From Candidatus Thorarchaeota archaeon (lineage in GTDB: Archaea; Asgardarchaeota; Thorarchaeia; Thorarchaeales; Thorarchaeaceae): a DNA stretch of 21,783 nt. Positions 7,785 to 14,899 of the stretch are shown in pieces (the first letter of the stretch is position 1; every line of letters starts with the position of its first letter). The notes beneath the pieces were generated by a model. That model was given only the letters and a program-made list of their open reading frames with translations. It made no database searches and had not been told where the DNA came from. A program made the position numbers and the translations under genes. The stretch covers positions 1 to 21,783 of the forward strand of contig DAOWNS010000005.1 of assembly GCA_030642465.1 (NCBI GenBank), read 5' to 3'.

Positions 7785-8096
7785 ATGAAGGCAGAAAAAA
7801 TCAAAGCTGAGTTTACTAATCTGCAAACGCACATGGGCGCCCTAAGGGATGGCAAGTTCAAGATGAAGTGTGATGTCACATACGAGGATTTGCTTCTAGT
7901 CATGGACGGGGGAAAGAGAGTTGTTCGACTTCATGCACGCAACATAAACAACGTCCATTTGGAGAAGAAGGCGATTCGTATTGCCGCTCTCAATTTCGAG
8001 GTCAATGATGAGGGGGATGTGAGCGTTGTTAGCGGATCCATCAGGCTTGAGGTAGGAAGTGACTCTGAAGCATGGTACAAAGAACTCTGGAGCTAG
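7785..8096 (+). CDS. Small protein of unknown function, possibly PH-like; first gene of the glnA operon
   Basis: This 103-residue protein has no signal peptide or membrane segment and matches no family I can name. After a short N-terminal helix it is mainly predicted beta strands: FKMKCDVTYEDLLLVMD, RVVRLHARNINNVHLE, KAIRIAALNFEV and SIRLEVG. It closes with a helix containing an invariant-looking Trp (SEAWYKELW). Seven strands plus a terminal Trp-bearing helix is the layout of PH/GRAM-like domains. This is a pattern-based guess, not a detected homology. It ends 12 bases before the glutamine synthetase start and shares its strand, so co-transcription is very likely, and a link to GlnA regulation or membrane attachment is possible. 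A TATA-like segment (CATTCATAAG, near 7742-7752) precedes it. Confidence 0.7.
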   Translation: MKAEKIKAEFTNLQTHMGALRDGKFKMKCDVTYEDLLLVMDGGKRVVRLHARNINNVHLEKKAIRIAALNFEVNDEGDVSVVSGSIRLEVGSDSEAWYKELWS

Positions 8097-8108
8097 GGGT
8101 ACCGGACG

Positions 8109-9416
8109 ATGTCTGAGAAAATTGAATATGTTGAGCTGCGATTCGTTGACTTACCGGGCCGCCTTAAGGGAATGACTGTACCCTGCAAACCTGCAGAAAC
8201 AATAGAGGAGCTCAAGAAGGACCCGAATCTCAAGAAAGGTACAAGCGTGGATGGCAGCTCAATCATTGGGCTCTCGAGAGTTGAATCATCAGATCTTCGA
8301 CTTGAACCTGACATGTCTACCCTGATTGAAATCCCCTATGCTTCACAACGTATTGCAGCAGCGATGTGCTTTGTGAAAGACAAAATGGTGCCTGCAGCTG
8401 ATCAGAAGTATTACCCAAAGGATACGAGGGCAACCCTTCACTCTGTCTGTGAGAGGTACCTTCCCGGAAATCTACACCTGAAGGTTAAGATCGAACCCGA
8501 GTTCCACATCATAACCACCGACGGCGACCCCTTTGATTTGGCTGGTTATGCTGACACATTTCCAACTAGCCCTGGGTCTGAAATCTTGCTCGAGATGGCC
8601 TCGGCTGTGAAAGACTATGGCATGCGTCCACGAGTGATACATCATGAAGTTGGAGAATCTCAACAGGAAATAGAGATAGACTACGCAGACGTCAGAAAAA
8701 TGGCTGACTTCGTTCTACTATTCAAGAACCTCGCTAGGGCGATTACTCAGAACTATGGCCTCGATGTTTCATTTATGCCCAAGCCCTTTGCGGGTTCTGC
8801 TGGAAATGGACTTCACTGTCATATGCAGCTCTGGGATGGAGATAGAAACCTGTTTGGAACAGACAAAGGGGATGATCTCTCAGAAACTGGCAAGATGTTT
8901 GTTGCAGGATTGCTTCATCATGCCCCTGCAATCACAGCCTTAGCCAACCCGAGCGTAAACTCATACAAGAGGCTTGTTCCTCATTATGAGGCTCCGGTCT
9001 ATATTTCGTGGGGTTTGAGAAATCGCACAGTTCTGATTAGGGTGCCCCAATTCAGCACACGTGACAAAGCAGCGATTGAATTCCGGTCTCCAGACGCGAC
9101 CACAAATCCCTACCTCCTGTTTTCAGCCGTGATAGCCGCAGGCATGGACGGCGTCAAGAGAGAACTCAAGCCACCAGAGCCGAGAAGCGAAGATGTATTC
9201 CATATCACAGATGAAGAGAGGGAGAATCTAGGGATAGGTACGCTTCCATTAACGTTGGATGATGCCTTGAATCATCTTGAAGAATGTAATCTGATGAAAG
9301 AGGCACTTGGTTCTGAACTCTTCGAAACCTATCTGAAGGTGAAGCGAGAAGAGTGGATGGAGTATCAGAGCTTCATTGTAACCGAATTTGAATGGGAGAA
9401 ATACCACAACATCTAG
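8109..9416 (+). CDS. glnA: Glutamine synthetase, type I
   Basis: It catalyses ATP-dependent condensation of glutamate and ammonium to glutamine as a cytoplasmic dodecamer. The beta-grasp N domain (VELRFVDLPGRLKGMTVP) and the catalytic motifs are in order: VDGSSIIG (47-54), EPEF (129-132, metal ligands Glu129 and Glu131), HHEVGESQQEIEIDY (178-192), KPFAGSAGNGLHCH (225-238, His236), NPSVNSYKRLVP (280-291), NRTVLIRVP (305-313) and EFRSPDATTNPYL (324-336). The NLYDLP adenylylation segment of enteric enzymes is replaced by NLGIGTLP (373-380), so there is no target tyrosine. The 435-residue length fits the alpha-type enzymes of archaea and Gram-positive bacteria. GGGGT lies about 10 bases before the ATG. 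A gamma-glutamyl-polyamine synthetase paralogue is the main alternative, but the active-site residues favour true GS. Confidence 0.9.
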   Translation: MSEKIEYVELRFVDLPGRLKGMTVPCKPAETIEELKKDPNLKKGTSVDGSSIIGLSRVESSDLRLEPDMSTLIEIPYASQRIAAAMCFVKDKMVPAADQKYYPKDTRATLHSVCERYLPGNLHLKVKIEPEFHIITTDGDPFDLAGYADTFPTSPGSEILLEMASAVKDYGMRPRVIHHEVGESQQEIEIDYADVRKMADFVLLFKNLARAITQNYGLDVSFMPKPFAGSAGNGLHCHMQLWDGDRNLFGTDKGDDLSETGKMFVAGLLHHAPAITALANPSVNSYKRLVPHYEAPVYISWGLRNRTVLIRVPQFSTRDKAAIEFRSPDATTNPYLLFSAVIAAGMDGVKRELKPPEPRSEDVFHITDEERENLGIGTLPLTLDDALNHLEECNLMKEALGSELFETYLKVKREEWMEYQSFIVTEFEWEKYHNI

Positions 9417-10570
9417 GCGCTGTTGAAGTACTTGGCCAGCCTGTCAAAGGCCTCATCTATCGCTTCAGGAGTCAACGGTCCAATTGAAAGGCGGATGTGA
9501 CCTTCTCCTGCATCACCGAAAATTGTGCCTGGCAAGACCAGTGTCTTTGTGGACTGGAGGATATCCAAGACTAGCTTGTGGGAATCTGTACAGCCCTTGA
9601 CCCGTGGGAAAAGGTAGAAGGTCCCCCCGGTTCGTACGGTTTCAAGCGCATCTATTTCGTTAATCCGCATATAGGCTAGATCGCGGAGAGAGCCCAAATG
9701 CTTGATTTCGGATTCCACTGCATCAAGCCCGGTCTTCAGTATCTCAAGGGCAAGGAACTGTCCTGGAGTTGGTGCACAGATAGTTACTGTATCCTGTACC
9801 TTCATGAACTCCTCAATGAATAAGGAAGGCCCAACAAGGTAGCCGGTTCGCCAGCCGGACATTCCAAAATCCTTAGAGAAGCTTCCCAGCGTAACTACGT
9901 GATCGCGTGCGTCCTTTCTAGATCGAGGACTGTAATGTGTTGACCCATCGTAGACTAGCTGCGAGTAGGTTTCATCTGAGATTAGCATGATGTCGCGTTC
10001 GATACACAAGTCGACAACTTGGTCGATTAGCTGACGTTTGTACACGGCGCCCGTAGGGTTGTTTGGTGAAACGAGAAGTATTCCACGTGTACGTTTGTTA
10101 ATTGCTGCCTCTATGTCCTCGAAGACTGGTTGAAAGCCGCTTCCAACGGGCACATCGACAACCTTGCCTCCCACAAGCTGGACCGCCATAACTGAGTTGA
10201 AATAATACGGTGACGGAATGATCAGATTGTCGCCTTTGCCCACGGTTGTCAACACAGTCCCAGCGAATGCTTGGTTTGCGCCTGCAGTAATGGTCACTTC
10301 GCTATGTGGGTCTGCGTGAACACCGGAGGTTCTCCGCAGGTATAGGGCCAGCTCTTCTCTGAGTTCGATGTGTCCTTGGTCAGGAGTATACCTGTGAACA
10401 GCTGGATGCAGAATTTTCTCGCTGAATGCAATCAACGGCCTGCGCGGTGGAATGTGGCCTGGTAGACCCTGTCCCAGATTGAGGAAATCAGGAGACCCCA
10501 CAAACTTCCTAGCAGCCTCACTCAGCTTCACTATTGGAGGCAATCTGATTCCTGCGGTACGAAACTTCAA
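9413..10570 (-). CDS. PLP-dependent aminotransferase, class I/II fold
   Basis: This is a fold-type I aminotransferase of the aspartate aminotransferase superfamily. Motifs (numbered from TTG 10570) are SPNNPTG (168-174), SDETY (198-202, Asp199 pairs with the PLP ring nitrogen), SFSKDFGMSGWRTGYL (230-245, Lys233 forms the Schiff base, Arg241 binds phosphate) and HIRLS with Arg360 for the substrate carboxylate. The 385-residue length is normal. Upstream ATG/TTG codons up to 10669 stay in frame, but the extra 33 residues overlap a clear TATA box (10597-10605), so the TTG at 10570 with GGTG upstream is the better start. Substrate specificity (Asp, aromatic, Ala or other) is unresolved. It is convergent with glnA: both stops use the palindrome CTAG at 9413-9416. 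The gene is divergent from the PAC2 gene. Confidence 0.88.
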   Translation of the reverse strand: MKFRTAGIRLPPIVKLSEAARKFVGSPDFLNLGQGLPGHIPPRRPLIAFSEKILHPAVHRYTPDQGHIELREELALYLRRTSGVHADPHSEVTITAGANQAFAGTVLTTVGKGDNLIIPSPYYFNSVMAVQLVGGKVVDVPVGSGFQPVFEDIEAAINKRTRGILLVSPNNPTGAVYKRQLIDQVVDLCIERDIMLISDETYSQLVYDGSTHYSPRSRKDARDHVVTLGSFSKDFGMSGWRTGYLVGPSLFIEEFMKVQDTVTICAPTPGQFLALEILKTGLDAVESEIKHLGSLRDLAYMRINEIDALETVRTGGTFYLFPRVKGCTDSHKLVLDILQSTKTLVLPGTIFGDAGEGHIRLSIGPLTPEAIDEAFDRLAKYFNSA

Positions 10571-10596
10571 GATGTGGCACCACTGAAACGCAACGG

Positions 10597-10605
10597 AATA
10601 TAAAT
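10597..10605 (-). promoter_or_regulatory. TATA box of the aminotransferase gene
   Basis: ATTTATATT on the minus strand centres near 10601. Transcription should start about 25 bases on, near 10575, giving a nearly leaderless message for the TTG start at 10570. This box would be inside the coding region if the longer start at 10669 were used. Confidence 0.6.
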
Positions 10606-10713
10606 GACTAACGAAGCAAAATGCGTTTCGCATGAGCCAATAATCCTCGTTTGGGCTCAAGCTAGCCATTTGACGGACTTAGACAGCAAATCTCCGCAGC
10701 GATTCAACTCAAT

Positions 10714-10723
10714 CTTAATATTC
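10714..10723 (+). promoter_or_regulatory. Candidate TATA box of the PAC2-family gene
   Basis: CTTAATATTC lies about 40 bases before the ATG at 10759. A start near 10745 would leave a leader of roughly 14 bases. GGAG at 10745-10748 is the ribosome site. Confidence 0.4.
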
Positions 10724-10758
10724 AATGGCGTGGGAATATTGCTTGGAGTTAATTAGAA

Positions 10759-11538
10759 ATGACTAAAGGCGGCAATGCAAGGATTCTAGGTTCACCTGAA
10801 GCGCAGGTAGTACAAACCAAGGAAATAGTGATGAAGGACCCGCTCCTCGTGTGCGGTTTCCCGTCTGCAGGAGTTGTAGGCACAATCGCTGCCAATACAA
10901 TCATTGAGCAGTTCCAAATGGAGGAGTTGGCGCATGTTAGATCAAAATACATTCCGTCCGCGGCTGTGTTTCTGGACGGACGCCTGCGACACCCGTTCAG
11001 AATCTACGGCTCAAAGAAGCGAAACCTGCTTGTTGTTTTAACCGAACTCCCAGTAGCTGAGGAAGGAATGTATTACGTAAGCTCGGCTCTCTTGGACTGG
11101 GCAGCGAGTGTAGGTGTTAGAGAAACTGTCATTCTTGACGGGATACCTGTTCAAGGTTTGCCAAAGGATAGGAAAATCCTCTATGCAGCTGAGGAAGAGA
11201 AGATTGCAGACCTCGATAAGGACGAGAAGATGGAGATTCTACGAAAGGGCATCATCACGGGTATAGCGGGTTCTATACTGTCTGAAACACTATGTCGGGA
11301 CATGATTGGTTTTGCCCTTCTGACTCCGGCAGTTGCCATTGTTCCTGACCCAGAGGGCGCTGCTGAACTTCTTGAGGCTCTCAACAGACTCTATGATGTT
11401 GGAGTCGATGTTTCAGGCTTGGTAAAAAGTGCCGAAGCAATCCGCAAGAAGATGGAGGAGATGGCTCGTCAAGTAGAGGGGATGCGAAAGGCACAACCAG
11501 GAGTTAGCCATCCTGGGTATGAGAGGATGTACGCATAA
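10759..11538 (+). CDS. PAC2 family protein, candidate proteasome assembly chaperone
   Basis: PAC2 proteins (PbaA/PbaB in archaea, Pba1/Pba2 in yeast) help assemble the 20S proteasome alpha ring. The family's N-terminal signature is visible: DPLLVCGFPSAGVVGTIAAN (27-46). VVLTELPV (92-99) and the helix-loop containing VILDGIP (124-130) and ITGIAGSIL follow. AIVPDPEGAAELLEALNRLYDV (about 205-225) is the usual C-terminal core, followed by a basic coiled-coil helix (about 228-246). The last three residues, Met-Tyr-Ala, fit the HbYX motif (hydrophobic-Tyr-any) by which proteasome activators and some chaperones dock into alpha-ring pockets. Length (259) fits archaeal members. It is a single gene, divergent from the aminotransferase, with GGAG upstream. 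No proteasome genes are in the window. Confidence 0.88.
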   Translation: MTKGGNARILGSPEAQVVQTKEIVMKDPLLVCGFPSAGVVGTIAANTIIEQFQMEELAHVRSKYIPSAAVFLDGRLRHPFRIYGSKKRNLLVVLTELPVAEEGMYYVSSALLDWAASVGVRETVILDGIPVQGLPKDRKILYAAEEEKIADLDKDEKMEILRKGIITGIAGSILSETLCRDMIGFALLTPAVAIVPDPEGAAELLEALNRLYDVGVDVSGLVKSAEAIRKKMEEMARQVEGMRKAQPGVSHPGYERMYA

Positions 11539-11552
11539 GCGGGCATGCTTGT

Positions 11553-12110
11553 TCAATCGGTACAGGTATCATAGGCCTCTTGCGCACCAAGAGCATTCTT
11601 GTCGCCCACTTTCCCAGGCCAGTTCTTGCGTATCACTTGCTGGATTGATTCCAGTTTAATCAACCCGGTGGCCTTAGCAAATGCACCCAACATTGTTGTG
11701 TTGACAACGGGCAGCCCAGCTACGAGAAGACCATTCTTGAGAGCGATGCCGGTCCCGTCGTAAGTGTACACATGGCCCTTCTTGAGATTCACCTCCTTTG
11801 GGGACTTTGGAGTGTTTACGATTACCGTCCCATTCTCTTTGAGTCCTTCAGTGACATCAATCAACTCTACGATACCAGCATCAAGGACTGCAACAATGTC
11901 GGGCGTGTATATCTGACTCCGCACGTTAATTTCTTTGTTGGAGATTCGAGTGAATGCTTTAACCGGGGCACCTCTGCGCTCTGCCCCGAAGTAGGGGAAA
12001 GCTTGAACTCCAGCGTACCCATCTATGTAAGCTGCCTTTGCAAGAAGCTCGGCTGAGGTGACACCACCCTGTCCACCTCGACCATGCCATCTAATTTCAA
12101 TCATGGGCAT
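11553..12110 (-). CDS. porG: 2-oxoacid:ferredoxin oxidoreductase gamma subunit (pyruvate-type)
   Basis: The gamma subunit (PorG/VorG type) is part of the thiamine-diphosphate and iron-sulfur complex that oxidises pyruvate or another 2-oxoacid to the acyl-CoA while reducing ferredoxin. The family hallmark is at the N terminus: IRWHGRGGQGGVTSAELLA (6-24), followed by AFPYFGAERRGAPV (37-50) and NTTMLGAFAKATG near the C terminus. Length (185) is normal. The preferred start is ATG at 12110, with GGAG about nine bases upstream. The usual partner genes (porD, porA, porB) are absent on both sides, so it is a lone gamma gene here. Which 2-oxoacid is used cannot be told from gamma alone. It lies 97 bases downstream of the FAD oxidoreductase gene on the same strand. 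Confidence 0.9.
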   Translation of the reverse strand: MPMIEIRWHGRGGQGGVTSAELLAKAAYIDGYAGVQAFPYFGAERRGAPVKAFTRISNKEINVRSQIYTPDIVAVLDAGIVELIDVTEGLKENGTVIVNTPKSPKEVNLKKGHVYTYDGTGIALKNGLLVAGLPVVNTTMLGAFAKATGLIKLESIQQVIRKNWPGKVGDKNALGAQEAYDTCTD

Positions 12111-12207
12111 ATCATTTGACTCCTAAGAGCAGACCACAAGGTCAGCCACTTGCCGACATCGGCATAACAAAACCTTTTCGTTAGCTCAGCAAGCAGCCGA
12201 TTTCAAG

Positions 12208-13578
12208 TTACCACTCTGTGTTGAGGGCACGAACCACACCCTCTGCTGAATTAGCCGCTTGTTGAAGGCCAACGCCTTCACCAGCTGTATCGGTACCTAC
12301 AAGGTACAGCCCCTTGATTGGAGTGTGAGGACCGGGTCGGTCAAGTGCGGTCTGTCCCGGTATCAAAGCCGCTCTAGTTGCATACGATGTCTGAACGTGC
12401 TCCATCTCAATGTGATTGAGTATCCCCGGATAATACTCATCCAATCCATTCCCCTTCATTCTCTCGACTTGTGCTTCAACGGTCATACCCTCTTCCAACA
12501 TGGTTGCTATTCCAATGAGTTCCTTGCCTTTAGGGGCACAAGTGGGATCAAAGCTTGAGATCGAGAGCATCCATCGGTTAGGACTCGGATGCACAATAAC
12601 CCTTGACTTGCGGTCGCCAATAACAATCTTGTCCAATCCGAGCCAAAGCGTCAGTCCCCGTGTAACCTTCATGTGGTCCCACTCTTGGAAGAAGTCATTC
12701 ACATCAGCACGGTCGGACTTGACTACTGCAGGCATGGACCACAGAGGAATGTTGCTGATCACTTTTGAGAACGGAAAATCCGCTCCATTAACAGTAACCC
12801 CAGATACATGTCCGTCTTGTTCAGTGATTCTTTCGACTGGCGCAGACAATACGACGTCACCATCTATTGCTTCAGCAATACTCTCAATGAGTGCCTGCAT
12901 TCCCCCGATTACCACCCCTTCGTCATAGTTCGCCCCAGAACCAAACAGGAGTTTTTTGAGAGACCCTAGCTTTGAAGATTCCTTGTCTGTATCCTTTAGT
13001 GTGCGTAGTGCCTCATACGCAGAGGCTTGTTCGATTGGCACTCCAGCAGCCATGTAGATTGCGCTCTGCATCACATCAAGCATCACTTGGTTCGTGGCAC
13101 CTCTGGATTGCATAAATTCAAGGAATGAGATGTCCTTGTACTTGCGCATTTCATCAAGTTTCATGGTCTTGATCTTGGCACCAATCTTGGCTAATCCAAG
13201 ACGCCCACGCATTCCCGTGAGCGGCCATGTCAGGGTTTCACCGACGCTGGCAGGTGTTGCACCAACCTTGTCAAAGACTCTGAAGAACCAACCCTCGTGG
13301 AGTACGAACTCAGGAGGTGACTTGAGATAAGTGCGGAGAAAACGGGCGAACGCGCCATGGTGCACTCTTGTTATAACGTGCAGCCCGTTGTCAAGGCGGT
13401 AGCCTTCGAAATCGTAGCCGTAACAAACGCCTCCAATACGGTCGTTCTTCTCCAGAATGAGAGATCTTCTGCCTTCAACAGTTAGCGCAAGAGCAGTCAA
13501 TAGCCCACCTGCACCCGCCCCGGCGATAACAACATCATAGTCAGAAGGCTCTATTTTGTCAACCGATATTTCGCGCAT
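12208..13578 (-). CDS. Phytoene desaturase/CrtI-like FAD-dependent oxidoreductase
   Basis: This 456-residue flavoprotein has the ADP-binding motif VVIAGAGAGGLLTALAL (16-32) followed by an acidic ribose-binding end (LILEKNDRIGG, 40-50). The C-terminal motif YLVGTDTAGEGVGLQQAANSAEG (in the last 35 residues) is the second FAD-contacting segment of CrtI and amine-oxidase-type enzymes. The middle part (NQVMLDVMQSAIYMAAGVP and GGMQALIESIAEAI) matches the phytoene desaturase-like layout. The usual substrates are carotenoid or isoprenoid chains, but related proteins act on other lipids and amines, so the substrate is open. The ATG at 13578 lacks a strong ribosome site. The gene follows the Gfo/Idh/MocA gene by 56 bases on the same strand, so an operon is possible. 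The gap holds the palindrome GGGTATACCC (13602-13611). Confidence 0.8.
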   Translation of the reverse strand: MREISVDKIEPSDYDVVIAGAGAGGLLTALALTVEGRRSLILEKNDRIGGVCYGYDFEGYRLDNGLHVITRVHHGAFARFLRTYLKSPPEFVLHEGWFFRVFDKVGATPASVGETLTWPLTGMRGRLGLAKIGAKIKTMKLDEMRKYKDISFLEFMQSRGATNQVMLDVMQSAIYMAAGVPIEQASAYEALRTLKDTDKESSKLGSLKKLLFGSGANYDEGVVIGGMQALIESIAEAIDGDVVLSAPVERITEQDGHVSGVTVNGADFPFSKVISNIPLWSMPAVVKSDRADVNDFFQEWDHMKVTRGLTLWLGLDKIVIGDRKSRVIVHPSPNRWMLSISSFDPTCAPKGKELIGIATMLEEGMTVEAQVERMKGNGLDEYYPGILNHIEMEHVQTSYATRAALIPGQTALDRPGPHTPIKGLYLVGTDTAGEGVGLQQAANSAEGVVRALNTEW

Positions 13579-13634
13579 TGCCGAACTCAGGCCGAGATAG
13601 AGGGTATACCCACTTAAGGCTGTCCTCTTGGACT

Positions 13635-14732
13635 CTACAGCAGATCAACACACTGATTCTTGCTAGCTGAATCATAGGCTGCGTCCACGACCTTATGAGC
13701 TGTAACTGCATCTCTGAAGCTGGGAGACGGCTCTGTCCCAGATTGGATGGATTTGAGAAATGCATAGCTTAAGGCTGCGTATCTTTCACCGCCCACAGAG
13801 GTCAAAACCTCAACAGATTCCACTGGCAGGTTCTTGGAATGTACACCTAGGGTTTCGAGAAGTGCTAGATTCGCAGTTTCCTCCCAAACTCGTACAGGAC
13901 TCTCTCCCTGTAGTTGATAATCCAATACACGCTTGCCAGACTCAAGCCGAATACTGATGAACCCTTTCTCAAAGAAGAGCTCTATCACTCTCTCATTTGG
14001 CCGTTCAACCCAATGCCAGATTGAATCCAATGTGCTAACAGCGCCCCCCTCATGTGTGAGAACTAGAGACGCTTGATCCTCGACTTTCTTTCCTGCGAAG
14101 TAGTTGATTCTTGCGTACACGCTTTCAATGGTGCCAAGAAACCACCCCAAAACGTCGATATCATGAATGCTATGCTCGATAAGAGTTCCACCACCAGCAA
14201 TGGACTTATTCCCTCGCCACTTGCTGTATTGAACATAATCCACCGGAAACCGCTGATCATCTCGTATATGCGCGAGCATCGGCTGACCAAAATCGTTAGT
14301 TTCCATGAGTTTCTTCGCGTGCAAGAGAAACTGATCGTAACGGAGAACAAGACCCACACCGCTGCTCACGCCTGCATCCTTTGTAACTCCCATGAGCTCG
14401 CTTGCTTGTGGCCAACTTCTAGCAAGTGGTTTCTCGCAGAAGAGTGGCTTCTTTGCTTTTGCGGCTGCCTTCACCATACTCCCGTGCTTGTCTGTAGGAG
14501 CGCAGATATAGACAACATCAACGGTCTCATCCACAACTAAGTCATGGAAGTCTGTGAACGTGACAGGCACATCGAAGAGCTCGGCTGCTTGCTGCATCGC
14601 ATCTTCATCAATATCGCAAACTGCAGCAATTTCTACATCAAATAGACCTGAGTGGTGAAGCGATGCCAGGCCTGTAAGATGTGTCCTCCCGATATTTCCA
14701 GTCCCAATCAACCCAACTCGTAACCTACTCAT
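13635..14732 (-). CDS. Gfo/Idh/MocA family NAD(P)-dependent oxidoreductase
   Basis: This is a Rossmann-fold sugar, inositol or amino-sugar dehydrogenase. The N-terminal motif VGLIGTGNIGRTHL (6-19) binds NAD(P). An acidic residue ends strand two (VCDID, 38-42). The family Glu-Lys-Pro motif is at FCEKPLA (98-104), with the lysine taking part in catalysis. The C-terminal alpha/beta domain contains GGGTLIEHSIHDIDVLGWFLG (180-200), where His187/His190 and Asp191 are the expected catalytic-site residues. Length (365) is typical. The start is ATG 14732. A TATA-like box (14770-14779) fits a leader of about 16 bases containing GGTAGTGG. Substrate is not predictable from sequence. It may form an operon with the downstream FAD oxidoreductase, and a shared role in cofactor-linked oxidation of a polyol or lipid head group is only speculation. 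Confidence 0.87.
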   Translation of the reverse strand: MSRLRVGLIGTGNIGRTHLTGLASLHHSGLFDVEIAAVCDIDEDAMQQAAELFDVPVTFTDFHDLVVDETVDVVYICAPTDKHGSMVKAAAKAKKPLFCEKPLARSWPQASELMGVTKDAGVSSGVGLVLRYDQFLLHAKKLMETNDFGQPMLAHIRDDQRFPVDYVQYSKWRGNKSIAGGGTLIEHSIHDIDVLGWFLGTIESVYARINYFAGKKVEDQASLVLTHEGGAVSTLDSIWHWVERPNERVIELFFEKGFISIRLESGKRVLDYQLQGESPVRVWEETANLALLETLGVHSKNLPVESVEVLTSVGGERYAALSYAFLKSIQSGTEPSPSFRDAVTAHKVVDAAYDSASKNQCVDLL

Positions 14733-14769
14733 TTTGGGTTTCCACTACCGAGAGTCGTTGGAACGCTCA

Positions 14770-14779
14770 GATATTTAGG
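14770..14779 (-). promoter_or_regulatory. Candidate TATA box of the Gfo/Idh/MocA gene
   Basis: On the minus strand CCTAAATATC is centred about 42 bases before the ATG at 14732. It predicts transcription from about 14748. Confidence 0.4.
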
Positions 14780-14791
14780 TCTTCTGTGACG

Positions 14792-14811
14792 GCTGCATTC
14801 AATGATGCAGC
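14792..14811. repeat. Inverted repeat between divergent genes, possible operator
   Basis: GCTGCAT (14792-14798) and ATGCAGC (14805-14811) form a perfect seven-base inverted repeat with a six-base spacer. It lies about 13 bases upstream of the Gfo/Idh/MocA TATA-like box, in the region shared with the divergent TPR gene. It could bind a dimeric regulator. Confidence 0.35.
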
Positions 14812-14899
14812 GTTAATAATGACAATCGTTATGAGGACAAGACAACTGAAAAGGAAATCATAATCCAAGCCATATACAATAGAAGTAGGACCGATTGAA

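Noticed and set aside
12500..12928. Plus-strand frame of 142 codons opposite the FAD oxidoreductase
   Set aside because: It is antisense to a clear flavoprotein gene with intact FAD motifs; the shadow translation is Ser/Thr-rich noise.
13602..13611. GGGTATACCC palindrome as a confirmed operator
   Set aside because: A single 10-base palindrome without a second copy or known regulator is not enough to call a site; it is mentioned only with the adjoining genes.
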